NCBI GenBank assembly: GCA_014706385.1
Contig: JACGZH010000005.1
Coordinates: forward strand, 372,001 to 436,000
Length of the DNA stretch: 64,000 bases
Direction of reading: 5' to 3'
Origin: Phaffia rhodozyma
Lineage: Eukaryota > Basidiomycota > Tremellomycetes > Cystofilobasidiales > Mrakiaceae
Position 1 is the first letter of the stretch. Every line of letters starts with the position of its first letter. The position numbers were made by a program, and so were the translations under genes. Under the pieces are notes generated by a model. The model was not told the DNA's origin, did no database searches, and was given only the letters and a program-made list of their open reading frames with translations. This document shows positions 11,787-23,020 of this stretch, in pieces.

Positions 11787-11983
11787 ATGTGTGATTTCTC
11801 TGTTCTGTTCCTCTTTCTTCGTAGCTTTAACTGTGTTCTGGAAGACCAGAGTTGGAAAAAAAAACATATATGCGCATTTTATCTTGTGCTTTGTTACATA
11901 TATAGAACCGAACGTCTCTTTTCACCTCTATTCTTTGATTAGGTAACAAGGACGAGATCGGCGAGCATCAGACAAAAGGCGGA

Positions 11984-14520
11984 TCAAAAAAGATGGCCAA
12001 ATCCGGCAAGACCACCATCGTCGACCCAACCACCAGCTGCTTCTCGGTTGAAAGCGTCGATCTCATTTTGATCAAACAGTTTTTCGAAACAGGGTGATTC
12101 AGGCTATTTCATTTGTTTAGACAAGAAGACATTCGCCCAGGAGGTGATTCGGAAATAATCAAGGAAGGAAATGAGGCCAGGAGAATACCAAGGTTAAGAT
12201 CGATGCGTAAACAAGAGAAACATAAGAAAGTAAAGACGTACGTTGTTGTAATGTTTATAAGGGTGTAAAACCGATAACTATACCCACGCCAGACCCCATA
12301 TCCCAATCAGACAATGAAACGATGGATGGATAGATCGTAGAGAAGACACAAGGTCGGAACCCGTCATACCCCGAGAAAATGGGAAGGGATGAGAAAAGAG
12401 AAAAGGGTACCTATGACTGAGTTTGAAAGCTCCTATTCTCCTCATCACCACCATGAACAAAAGTGATAAAACTCTGGATTTACCGATTTACCGCATCTGA
12501 AGCAGAAGTCTAGAGATAGATAGAGAAGAAGAGAAGGGACATAAGATTTGAGAAGGGCAACATCAGAGAAAGAAGAAGAGTTTTGAGAAGAATCTGAAAG
12601 AACGAACGAGCTTGACAGCGAACGCAAGACATCTACACAAACAATGCAACCCCCCACAATCAGTTATCAAGCACACGTATCTCTTTCGTCAGCAAAAACG
12701 CCATGGCCATGTGCCCTTCTGGAAATGAATAGGGGAACAGAAAGATCTAACTCACATGATTACATCCATGGGACTTTTCCGTCCGAACTCCACATCCTGG
12801 ACATTCCATTGTCTTGCCCTCCAACCATTTTCTGTTTTCCTCATCCTCTACCGCTTGGGCAGCCATACGCTCCATGTTTTTCTTGCCGTAACGAGCTTCG
12901 AGAAGTCTCCGTCCAGGGTCTGTCGGATCAAGAGAGAGGTATGTTTGGATAAACGCTGCAGTGAGCGACGGTCAAGTTGCATGCAAAGTTAGCTTGGTCG
13001 TGCAATTGATGACACAAAAAAGAAACCTCAAGAAAATATCAGCTAACCTGGTAGCGTAGGAAGTGGACAGGGTGTATGTGGTCCGTGCCTGATCAGTATC
13101 CAGTCAAAAGGAAACGTCGTTGTTATCACTCCCATGGCATCAACAGAAGAGAAAAGGAAGAAAAGAAGAAGAGATTGCAACAAGGAAGAAAAGCTTGACT
13201 CACCAAGTCAGTTTACAGAACAAACAGAACGGAAACCCGCATTTCGGACACTGCCTGTACTTCTCCCACCGATCTTCATTTTTTGCTTCGCCTGGTTTCT
13301 TGGTTATCTCTGGTGCTGGTACAGGCGCCTGACAGGAAGGTAACGGACAGACAGTATAAGTTGGATCACTATCTATCCGTTTCTTATCAGCAAGCCGATT
13401 GAATCTAGCGAGCAGATCTGCCCCAACGATCTGTTCGACAAGCGCAAGGAATGCAGATGAAGGGGAGACGTAAGAGGAGGTGAACGAGGACGATGTGCGA
13501 AGTTTGATGCACTGGAATGAAGGGCATGCCACAGACATGATGTCTCCTTCGGCTAGAATGACACAACACGTAAAGAAGTCAACTTGGACGCTCTCACAGA
13601 GTACAATTATAAGGAAGACAAACTGATAGCGAGTTTCCAACATCGTTCCAAACACAATCGGCAGCTTCTCATTCGAAAAAAGAAATGTCCATCCCCACAT
13701 TGAGAAAACGGTCAATCTGCGCGCGCTGCAAGTCCAATGAAATTGATCGAGAGGAGGAACATAACGATGAAACAACTCACAAGACGTGTTTGCAGCCTTC
13801 AATTTCAACGCAGACTCGTCCCTTCTTGCCTTCCAGACAAATCCCACAGGGAAATGTCGTTCCGTCAAAGTCCTTACCCAGGACAGTCGATTCCCATTCC
13901 TGCAACTTTCTTGCTAGATCAAGGACGCCTTCCCCATGTCCATCGCTTGCAGAACACCATACTGCAGCACCGGTTTCTTCCATGGAACCACCCAGACCCT
14001 TACCCGAGCTGGACGAACCGATCGAACCCCCTCCGGTCCTGATGATCTCCAGGAATTCATATAAGCAAGCCCCGCCATCAGATCTCCCGAAGACATCTTT
14101 CATCAGCTCTGGAATCACAACGGTCACCTGATTTTTAGTGAGATAGCTTGGTGACGTGTTGATCTCCAGGATGATCGGGATAGAATTTTGATCTTGGGGA
14201 TAGAGCGAAGGAAGGGAGATTGATAATTGAACGGGAGGCAGATGCGCTAGCTTTAACCCTAGACTCTGTGGACCCGATCGATCGCTCCGATCCGATAGTT
14301 TGTTCGACGAGGATGGTTCGAGTGATATGTTGACAGGTATACCTGTTGTTCCATCAGGGCTCAATTCGACGGCCATAGAGACTGTTACAAGAAATCGACC
14401 GGCCGCTCCATCGGATCCTTCCTGATGTTCGAACGTGTAAGAGAATACATCATCGCCATAGATCGCTGCCAGTGCTTCAAGTTCTTCTTTCTGAGCCTCG
14501 ATACAGGCTGATAAATCCAT
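11984..14520 (-). CDS. RBR-type E3 ubiquitin ligase with RWD domain (RNF14/Itt1-like)
   Basis: RING-between-RING ligases take ubiquitin on a RING2 cysteine before passing it to substrate; RNF14 acts on stalled ribosome and translation factors. Exons are 13781-14520, 13624-13664, 13204-13552, 13048-13088, 12756-12955, 12608-12632, 12484-12509, 12242-12277 and 11984-12103, 525 residues. The RWD domain (EELEALAAIYGDD) fills about residues 5-170. RING1 starts CGICL and contains HVFCRLCL, made by the 41-nt exon 2. IBR holds CPKCGFPFCLFC and WHGPHTPC. RING2 is CPGCGVRTEK..GCNHMSCVRC, with catalytic Cys455, then HFCFRCGKS and HPYKHYNNPESPCFEKLF. Three 3' exons of 25, 26 and 36 nt rebuild RING2. A stop-terminated reading ending at 12445 also exists but lacks the final Cys/His ligands. 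Confidence 0.9.
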
Positions 14521-14944
14521 CCGATGTTTGCTTCTGATGACGATAAAGGGGAAGAATCCGAAGAAGGGGAGAAAGAGGGATTGATAATGGAATTTGAGAA
14601 CTATCTGGTTGGTCTGTGGCAAAGGGATTGCAGGCAAAGGTGGAGGCTCGACATGATCGAGTATCCATGGCAACCAGCGATCATTTGAGATCAAGATAAG
14701 ATAAGGGTTTGGATGTGCGATCCAATAAACACATCCAGATGTCACTCCCACTTACAAACTCAAACACACCCTCAGTCATTGACAAGAGAAACCATGTATA
14801 AAACACAAACGAAAGGAACCACAATCAAGATTGTTGTTGGGTGAAGAGGGAGTGACAACATCCTAAGGATTGAATTGAGCTATGTGTTGCAAGAGAAAAG
14901 GCTAGAATTGACTGAAAGAAGTCAAGGAGATGATACCATCCTTC
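14521..14944. other. Spacer between the saccharopine-dehydrogenase-like gene and the RBR ligase gene
   Basis: Both genes run leftward, so this is the 3' end of one and the promoter of the other. The 14521-14660 part upstream of the RBR start is open for about 75 codons. I rejected it as an N-terminal extension because RNF14-like proteins start immediately before the RWD helix, as MDLSACIEAQ does here. Confidence 0.5.
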
Positions 14945-16415
14945 TCACTTCCAGACCCAACCACCCCGTTCTTCTAGACGCTGTCTTAACAAAGATCCGC
15001 CTCGAGGTCCTAGTCCCGCTGAAGGAGTCAGAACCCCGCCTGTATCTGTTCCACCACTTTCAAGCAGAACGATGGCGGTCTCCACCAGGCAGACTGAAAA
15101 TCAAAATAGAACAGCAAAGAGGAATTTGCGTAGTCAGGGTTGCACTATTGTACCTTGGTCGATCAAAAACAAGTTATCGACAAGACAGAACAGTAACTAG
15201 GCTTGTCACTCACTACAATCTTGATTGCCATAGGACTGGAACGGGATGTTGAGCAAGAGACTATCCGAAAAAGAGTCCATAGAGATGGACTCTATCTTCA
15301 AACGAAGAGGACTAGACAGAGGACTGTACGCATTGATGGATCTTTTGAATGCACGTATGATGATATGTCAGGAGCAAAGTCGGTCGTTTTTTCCGAAGAA
15401 GACCATGATGACTGACGGTGTGATGAACATAGAGAGTATGGAAACAATCAAAGAAACCCCGAAGCTAAAGAACTCCGTGAACGGAGTCTTGACGTCCCAA
15501 GTTTCTTTGTAGTCATATGCCAATCCGGCGTGTCTTTGGGAAAGATGATTCGTGATCGAGTTCCACGGAGCGGTGACTGATTGCCTCGGCATCGAACGAT
15601 TGATGGATGAGCTTGTGATGAACGAACTAGCTGCCATATGAGAAGGAAGGAAAGAGAGATCTCTTACGAGAGTTACTATCTAGAGCTCTGTCTTCTAGAT
15701 CCCAAAGAACTTGAAAAGTTGAACCGTCTTTGAGAAAGACTCCGCTATCCTTGTGCCAGCCGTCTCGGGCCACATAACTTTCCCAAGCGAGGTCCAAAAG
15801 GGGCGATGGAACAGTCTCGATGGTAGTTTCGATAGAGCGTGTAGCCTGCGATGGACGCAGCGCTTGTGTTGTAAGGTCACTATATCGGTTGAAGATCGTT
15901 GATATCAGTGAGAAGTTGATTTATACATCAAGGTAAGCAGAATATGATATGCGGAACGCACACGGCTGTGGATAGAGCGTCAGCGGAAGGGATGATCACA
16001 GTGTTCGTCTTAGAGGCAATGTAACTTAGATGATACAAAAGAGATTTCAGGTATCGGGCGTCTCGAGTTGGCCCGAGATAATGAACGTTGTGCTCTGCGC
16101 ATGCTCTAAGGAGGAACAATATGGAAGGAACCATCAGGCACATCAGAACGTGAAGGAGAGATAGAAGAACAAGGAAACAACATACTCGAGTAGCGTCCAA
16201 TCATCGATACGTCCGCTGGAGAGAAGGACGCTACCGGGAGGGGCCAATGTAGGTAGTTTGTCTTTCCAATTCTCTGAGCGCAACACGGGCAGGAACACAA
16301 GATTTGGTTGGGCCGGATGAGTTCCGAGATATTCAACGATCGAATCAAACAGTGCGATAGAAGACGGAGCCGAAGGTTCAGGATTGTAAAGCAGGATGGT
16401 GGATGAAGATTTCAT
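14945..16415 (-). CDS. Degenerate saccharopine-dehydrogenase-like / trans-enoyl-reductase (SCCPDH-like) protein
   Basis: Exons are 16186-16415, 15962-16105, 15668-15879, 15417-15630, 15214-15341 and 14945-15093, 358 residues. Assignment rests on family landmarks in order: the motif CAEHNVHYLG with TVIIPSADALS (family: CxxxGxxYxD...IIPxxGxDSxP), a central membrane helix (FSFGVSLIVSILSMFITP), and the C-terminal block CLVETAIVLLESGG...GGVLTPSAGLG..LL.RLEERGG, which is the typical GGVxTPAAAxG ending. The N-terminal Rossmann glycine motif (GATGFTG in the family) is absent: ILLYNPEPSAPSSIALFDSIVEYLG stands in its place. The protein is also shorter than the usual 400-430 residues. It may be lipid-droplet or membrane associated and may not bind NAD(P). 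Function is not inferred. Confidence 0.7.
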
Positions 16416-16771
16416 TCTGACTGCTATCAACGCGACGAGAGGGAAGAATAAAAATATCTTTGACAAGATATCCTGATGCTGGCACAGAGAGAAAGATGAG
16501 AAAGAGAACAAGCACAGATCAAGATTGAAAAGATCAATTATATAGAATATTTGGGTATTAGATAGGAGAGATCTTCAGAAGAGCTCGACCCCGAAGGCAC
16601 GTGCATCGTATATAGGCGCAGCTGCGAACGTAGTGAAATGCTGACGTCATGTATCAGGGCCAGATAATCAAGCCCTGTTTAATGTTCCTGTTTTGGTTCC
16701 TTATTCGCCTGCCTCCCTTTTGGTCGTCCTCATCCACCGTACCTACTACAGATAGCTTGCACCCCAATCGA
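16416..16771. other. Divergent promoter region, SCCPDH-like / MRS2
   Basis: Contains a perfect TGACGTCA palindrome (16642-16649) and a TATA-like atatata run near 16604. No gene seen. Confidence 0.6.
16642..16649. promoter_or_regulatory. CRE-type palindrome TGACGTCA
   Basis: Perfect 8-bp CRE/ATF-bZIP site 123 bp upstream of the MRS2 start. bZIP factors of the Atf1/Sko1/CREB type bind this word. Occupancy is unknown. One such octamer is expected by chance about every 65 kb, and the window has two (the other at 28269). Confidence 0.45.
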
Positions 16772-19250
16772 ATGTCTTTCCGGTTGGTCCCTCCGCTTAG
16801 TCGGGTATCTTTGGCACCCTTCAGATCTAGATACAATTCCGTTCGATGGCAGCCCGGCCGTGCACTCTCGACCGTCATGCCCTCAAGGCCAGCCGTCGCT
16901 CCGACTCTGACTACCGCGTTCGGAGAGTTGGACGAGGCTACCAAGGTCAGACGTAGTATGATCATAGATGAGGTCAAGAAGGCAGAGGCAAAAAGAGGAG
17001 ATCTAGTCCGGTTAAGCTGTTGGTGGACCCCTTTCTTTGAGCTCTTTTGATGTCCTCCTTCGACTGGGTCGTTCTCACCAGCCCACACGACCCGTTCGAT
17101 CATTTTTATTCTTAGTTACTGTGTTCAACGAGAAAGGTTCGAAGCCAGACTGTCTGATAGCTCTGTGTCTTTGTTGTCATCTAGCTTTTAAAGCTCACCA
17201 GAATTCTTCTGTCTACAGGCGACATCACGCACCCCCATCTAAACTTCACGAAGGCCGAGCTCTGTTCACGCTTTCAACTCCACGCAAGTGTCTCCTTCAG
17301 CCGCTTCAACTGGTGTTGTTCATACAAAACTTCGTGTTGACCATGTATGTTTCTTTTACCTCGTCTCTCTAGGCTAGAGATGTTCGACCTCTAGACTCAA
17401 AGTAAGCTCCATAGTTGTCGAATACATATCTTTGTACGCGTTCTGATCTCGATCGGATCTGTTAAAATCTCCATTTCTACCTGGGTAGCAACACGCTTTC
17501 CGCAGGCATATATCATGGACGGCAGAACCTGGTGGCCACTATCCTTCCAAGAAGAGGTCACTGTATCGTTGTATGTCCACTTCTTTCGCTATTTTTCTGC
17601 TTGGCAGCTACCAATGATTGGCACCTCTCTCTATCTTCCTTTCCCTCCGCAGCTCAATTTGCTTTACATCAGAGCCCTTATTCTCGCCGATGAGGTTATC
17701 TTGTTTGATAGCGCAGAGGGTCCAGGTAGTCAGCTGCACTCAGCGTTCAGAGCGCATCTTGAGGTTCGACTCTTTCCTCCTCTGCCCAAGTTGTTTGTTT
17801 CCAAGCTTACAACCATATATCTTGATGTGACCGTAAAAGCGGCATCTACGTGACCGCGCGCCTGGAGAACCTTTCTCTTACGCCGTTCTTGAGTCTGTAA
17901 GTCTTTCCTGCTCTCCTGATATTGTTGCTCTTCCCTGTCGATCTGGCTTGACCTTTTTCTCGTGAATATCAACTCTTCGATAGTTTCTCAGTTCAACCGC
18001 AGGTACTCTCGAAGCAGAGATGGCGTTACTACGCTCAGAAATCATTGGCTTGATTGCCAATCTCCAAGGAAATATCACCAGAAGCAGTCTCAACCAGCTA
18101 TCGAGTGTTGCTAGAGATCTTGGCGGGCTGGGCGAACGAGCGAAGTTGGTGAATGACGCCGTTGAGAGATGCCTTGCGGATGGTTCGTCTGTTGTTTTCT
18201 TTCCTGTTACACTATGTACCTTTCTTGTCCTTCTGCAACAAATTCTAGGATGGCTTATGTTTCTCAGCACTTCTCACTTCGGCTGATGCGTTATCGGGTC
18301 AAACAATAGACGATTTGATGGTTCTCATGAACCTGACCAAACCTCCCCCTCCAGCTACTGCTCCAGCGCCCGCCTCTAGCTCCTCCATCCCGGATCAAGA
18401 TAGTACCTGTCAAACGGTAGCATTCTCTCCATCGAAACCAAGTACAGCAGAGGCATTGATGAGATCGAGGCAAGAAGAAGCCGAACTACTTTTTGAGAGT
18501 TTTAGTCAGCGAATAGAAGAAATCACGAGCGAAATTCAGACGTCCAACGTGAGAATTACACATCGCCTGCGAATGCGTTTCTATCACTTCTCTGTTACGA
18601 GTCGGTTTTTTGACATCTCTGGTTCCTCTTTCGTGTTCAAACAGTCGAACGTCCATTCTACAAAGGAGGTGGTGGATCTGATGATGGGCGCCACTCGCAA
18701 TGGCCTGATTACACTGGATCTTCAGGTAAATCCGAATTTCCTTATTGGACGAACATCAGAGCATAAGGGATGTATCGTTGATTGTTCCACCTGACTTTCT
18801 ATCGACTTGCTGCGTTCAATCATGCTCATCCGATAACAGCTGAATTACATAACGGTTGTCACTGGATTTGGAACACTTATCGCCGGATTGTTTGGCATGA
18901 ACGTTCGTTTTAGCTTTTTCTCTTACCTTGAGGAGCGAAGCGCTGCTAAATTATAAATCTTTCAATAGTTGATGTCTGGATTTGAAGAACACCCTACCAT
19001 GGTCTGTGCCCTTAGCCTTCCTCTGTTTTCGGTGATTCAATGTGTCCGTACTGATCAAGCACTAATCGGTTGTTCTATTTCCTTTACATTTGTTCAGTTC
19101 TACATGATCACTGGTTGGATCGCTTTAGGTTGTGTGACACTGACGGCGCTCGGAATTCGAAGGATTCACTACATCAAGAGAGTAGGCCTTGGGTCTCTCC
19201 GTGCCCCGTCGTCACCGCCAACGGAAGAGGGTGTAAGGAGGATACTTTAG
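16772..19250 (+). CDS. MRS2: Mitochondrial inner-membrane magnesium channel Mrs2/Lpe10 (CorA family)
   Basis: CorA-type pentameric Mg2+ channel. Thirteen exons: 16772-17018, 17116-17136, 17219-17283, 17373-17401, 17489-17570, 17653-17763, 17840-17896, 17984-18190, 18249-18548, 18645-18725, 18840-18902, 18969-19001 and 19098-19250; 482 residues. The N-terminus is Arg/Ser-rich and acid-free, a mitochondrial presequence. FTKAELCSRFQLHARDVRPLDS, NLLYIRALILADEVILFDS and AEMALLRSEIIGLIANLQGNI are Mrs2 blocks. TM1 ends in the selectivity motif GMN (419-421), TM2 is MITGWIALGCVTLTALGI, and a basic tail RRIHYIKR follows. Intron 3 (17284-17372) must be GC-AG (GCAAGT): only this join gives LHARDVRPLD in frame. 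The end of exon 8 is uncertain. Confidence 0.9.
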
Positions 19251-19438
19251 AGGGATGTGATTTTGGATTTTCTTTTTCTTTTTCGGATAATGATTACTAC
19301 AGAGTGTCATCAAGCGAAGAAGATAGACTCTCTAGAAGAACAGACAAAAAAATGCATATCGAATCCACATTAACTGAAAGCTCCGACAAGATGTTCCTGC
19401 TTTTCTCTTTTTGTTTTTGTATCTCGTTGATGTCTTTA

Positions 19439-20904
19439 CTATTCGTCTCCGCCAAAGAAGTCGTCGCCTTCGATCCCTTCCGGCTCTTTCTCCTCCACCG
19501 AGCTCTTTGTCTTTTTGGATCCATCGAGCGATTCGAGTCCAGTTCTTTTCCTTTTGGAAGAGCCAGATGGGGTCTGGTCTGAATGAAGCACAGCATCTTC
19601 TGGCTCGGCTGGGAGGCTTTGGAGGAAAAAAAGGATTGACAGTGAGCAACGAGTGAATGGGCCGCGATTTAGTTTTTGAACCAAGGAGAATTAATTATGC
19701 AGAGATAGAGGAAAGAATGAGCAGACGGAAGAAAGAGGAGGACTCACGTTCCGTCGAGCATAAGTCCTCGAATCTTCTCCAATAACTCCCATCGTTTCGT
19801 GTCTGTCTCGTCCGAGCTAGTACTCTTTCCTTTGGATTTCGAAGCCGGTTTCGAGAGTTGAGGAGCGACTTTGCCATCATCTGCTTCGTTTTCGTCGTCG
19901 GACTGAGCGCCGGTCTGAGCAGACGAAGTCGAGCGAGGGAACAGGGAGATGTATTTTTGAGAGTTTGGGTAGTTCTACGTTATTTACCAAGTGTTGCCGC
20001 CAGAAGAATATTGAGTCAAAATATTAGTATGACGTGCGGAGAGGGTAAGACGCGCGCAGGAGTAAGTGCACAGACCAAGACATAGTTCAATCCGACTCTG
20101 ATGTCAAGAATATCTTTCTGAAGTTTCGAGAGTTCTTTGCTCCCTTCCGCTGGAGAATCAGACGAGAGCTTCTTTGTCAACGGTTTGAGCCGTCTGATAA
20201 GCTTTTGACGTTCTAGAGTGAGGATGGGGGCCATTTGTTAGAATCAGCATTTCATGTTCTTGATAGAGACGCGTTCTTCCGCTTCGTGAAACTCGACGAA
20301 CCGAAGAATTTGACCTATGTTTGAGCCATCGAGTTTTTGTTGGCGCAACCCATACATAGTGAGGATTAGTTCGACTTGAGAAGCAAGTACACCCGGTAAT
20401 AAATGCGGAAAGAACGAACCATATGATACTTTGCAGCGTTCTTTTTCTCGTCGTTCTTTGACAACGCCTTCTCCAAATCAGCTTCAATACTCTTGACTTT
20501 TCGTTCAGTCTCGGTCCTAACATCCGCAGGGATGTTATCCTGCAGAGAAGTCCCAATACGTGTAGCGGGTAACCAAACAGATGATTGACGTCAGTCAGTC
20601 AAACGCAAGTAAAGGAAAGTTGTGTATAGAAAGCACGAACCCTAGCTAGCAACCGTTTGGCCTGTCTCAAGTTAGCCTTCAACTTGTTGGCACCGAGCTC
20701 TGCACCCTCCTTCTTGGCCTTCTCGACCGCGATTTCCTCTGCCGTCGGTCGGTGGTAGAACTTCTTAGGCTTCTTCTCTCCCTCCTGTTGAGTTGTCGAG
20801 GAGGAGCCGGCTGAGCCCGGGGCGATTCCTACATGAGGAGGTCGGTTGTTTCTAGGCTTTCCCCTATGAGCAGATGAGGATCCAGGCTGACGGTTGAAGG
20901 ACAT
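19439..20904 (-). CDS. EFG1: rRNA-processing protein Efg1
   Basis: Nucleolar factor of the 90S/small-subunit processome needed for early cleavages of the 35S pre-rRNA. Exons are 20641-20904, 20420-20539, 20302-20314, 20076-20212, 19748-19974 and 19439-19616, 312 residues. Family landmarks are LKANLRQAKRLLAR, DNIPADVRTETERKVKSIE, YHMVKFFERQKLIRRLK, DIRVGLNYVL and YPNSQKYISLFP, followed by a Lys/Ser/Glu-rich tail ending GDDFFGGDE. Exon 3 is a 13-nt microexon coding VKFF plus one base, and without it the invariant KFFER motif is lost. Tail to tail with MRS2 (188 bp). Confidence 0.92.
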
Positions 20905-21122
20905 TGTATATGAATGCAAGGCAGAGGAAGAGTGATGGAATGTAGAGTACGAAACCTCTGTCGAGGGTGAAGGATGGGGGGGGTGGTTGTTGGTGAAGTG
21001 ACTGGACTAAAAGTTTTGCCTAATCTTTTTCGAAAATCTCATTAGAATGTTTTGTAGTCAACCGGACGAACCAGCAAGTCCACCTTCTATCCCACCCATC
21101 ATCTCGTCCAAACCCTTTGAAC

Positions 21123-22422
21123 ATGGCGACCTCCATCTTCTCTACGTTGTCGGCTAAGCTGCAAGCGTTCTACGATAGGTTTCCCTTGTATGAAACTCAA
21201 GATTCTACTTCCAGACATTTGATCGCCGCTCCGTCGAAACCTGTTCTCTGGGTTCGTCTATTTCATTCTTTCTTCACGTTAGATCGAATAAAAATCCTAT
21301 ATAGCTAACAAGCCATGGGTATCACTTACAACGTATGCGAATACAACTAAAGATTGCTCCGCGTCTCCGATCGGACACGACAAGCTACGACTGGGTATCG
21401 TCGGACCCTTCATCATTAAGATTCCAACTGCTTTTCCTGCTGGCAGGAGTCGATGCCGAGTGGAAAGAATGGGAGACAGAGAGTACCGCACCTGAAGGTT
21501 TGTCTTTTCTCTCACTCTTTTTTCTGGTTTGTCACTTTGTAAGTAAGTGCTAATAGCTAGATCCATATAGGAAAACTACCGACTCTTGTGCTGCCCGAGA
21601 AGATCGTACCAGCTTCGGAAGTGCGAGCTTGGCTGGACGCCGAACATCCGCTGTATGACATCAAGTCCGAGTTCGTCTCCTCTTCATACGTATCCTTTCA
21701 AAAGTAGATCTTGATTCCTCTTTTGCTGAGAATTCTTTATGATTTGAATCCTATCATACTTTCGATCCCCTTTCTCGCTTGTGCTGTCCAGCTTCCATGG
21801 TTATCCAAATGCCACGCTTGAAGCTCAAGCCCGCGCGTTCGGTCGTCTGGCGACTGACAAGATCTACCCAGCCTACATGGCCTCCCTTGCATCCTCTCAG
21901 ACGAGCGTTGCCCGACTTGCGCTCTTATTACCTAATCCACCTACACTACTAGGCGGCCTGACTTCACCCTTGCCTAGTCTGGGTCAGCTGAAACGAGTCG
22001 ATTTGGAATCGATCAAGAGGGAAGGCGCGGAAGCTATCAGAGCGTTGGGTGTTAGATTGGTAGCTGATGGCACAGGTCCGGACGACTGGTTCTTGGGTTG
22101 CTCGTTCGTTCTAGTCTCCTCTTTCTTTCTTTTGACTTTCTTTCTCTTACGGATCTCCGGTTTTTTTGTCTCGATTCTTACCCTTATTCTCTCATACTTA
22201 CCTTGTGTGTGTGTGTGTACCTGTTTGTATGGTCATTCTTCTCCTTACAGGACGCCCACCCCGTTAGACTGCCTGGTTGTATCCCACCTATTCTTAATCT
22301 TACATACACTCCCGACATCCAACCCACTTCGACGAGCTATCGATGCTGACGAGCCACTCAAGAGATACGTCGAAAGGTTCTTCCAGAAAGTCGACCCTTC
22401 GTCGTCGTCGTCGTCAACATAG
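21123..22422 (+). CDS. Metaxin-like protein (Mtx/Sam35-37 type), mitochondrial outer membrane
   Basis: Metaxins are GST-fold proteins of the SAM complex, which inserts beta-barrel proteins into the mitochondrial outer membrane. Exons are 21123-21251, 21305-21497, 21571-21670, 21792-22103 and 22251-22422, 301 residues. Thioredoxin-like part: APSKPVLW, WVSSDPSSLRFQLLFLLAG, then GKLPTLVLPEKIVPASEVRAWL (the metaxin GxLPxL...SExI block). Helical GST-C-like part: AQARAFGRLATDKIYPAYM and TPTPLDCLVVSHLF. A Ser/Thr run closes the protein. An alternative acceptor at 21353 would shorten the protein by 16 residues, giving VLW-IAPRLRSD and a 100-nt intron instead of 53 nt; I cannot decide between them. 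The metaxin subtype is not resolved. Confidence 0.75.
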
Positions 22423-22517
22423 GAATAGAAATAAGAATGAAATCGTTCTACCCGGGTTTTTCTCATCTTTCAAAACGTTCATAGAAAAGAACAAGAGAAA
22501 CGCAGGATGGCGCAACG

Positions 22518-22988
22518 TCATCGATAGTCGCTGACAAGCTCTCCGAGGATCCAACTGTTGATCCAGAGAAAAACGATACTCGACATCCACAAAGGGAGAA
22601 ACCATGGTTTTCCTAGAAACTCTAAGTTATAAGCCGGGTACAGCCAAGCGGCCTTGAATCGTTGCCAGGGTTGTTGTTGTTGTTGTTGTTTTGATCAGAA
22701 AGAAAAAAGGAAAGAAGGAACAACTAAGCCACTCGATTATACTCTCAGAGACAACCAAGAAAAAAAACAAGCGAAGAAGAAGGAATAAACAGAGACACAC
22801 CTGACCAAAAACCCAAGCGAAGATCATCCAGAACGCCTTTTTCCGGGAAACATTTATCCGAGGAAGGATGAGAGGCATGAACGAAATATACCATATAAAG
22901 TACTGTCATCGATTACATTTATTTAAATAAAAAAAATAAAAATAAAAGGGAAGCAACAAGACGAAAGATCATATCAGCATTCTTCGGA

Positions 22989-23020
<32 letters not shown>

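Noticed and set aside
12445..12509. RBR ligase ending at the TGA at 12445
   Set aside because: This reading loses the last RING2 ligands. Three further small exons restore HPYKHYNNPESPCF, the family ending.
15368..15630. Saccharopine-dehydrogenase-like gene ending at the TGA at 15368
   Set aside because: A GTCAGT donor at 15416 leads, in phase, to two more exons that hold the diagnostic GGVLTPSAGLG block.
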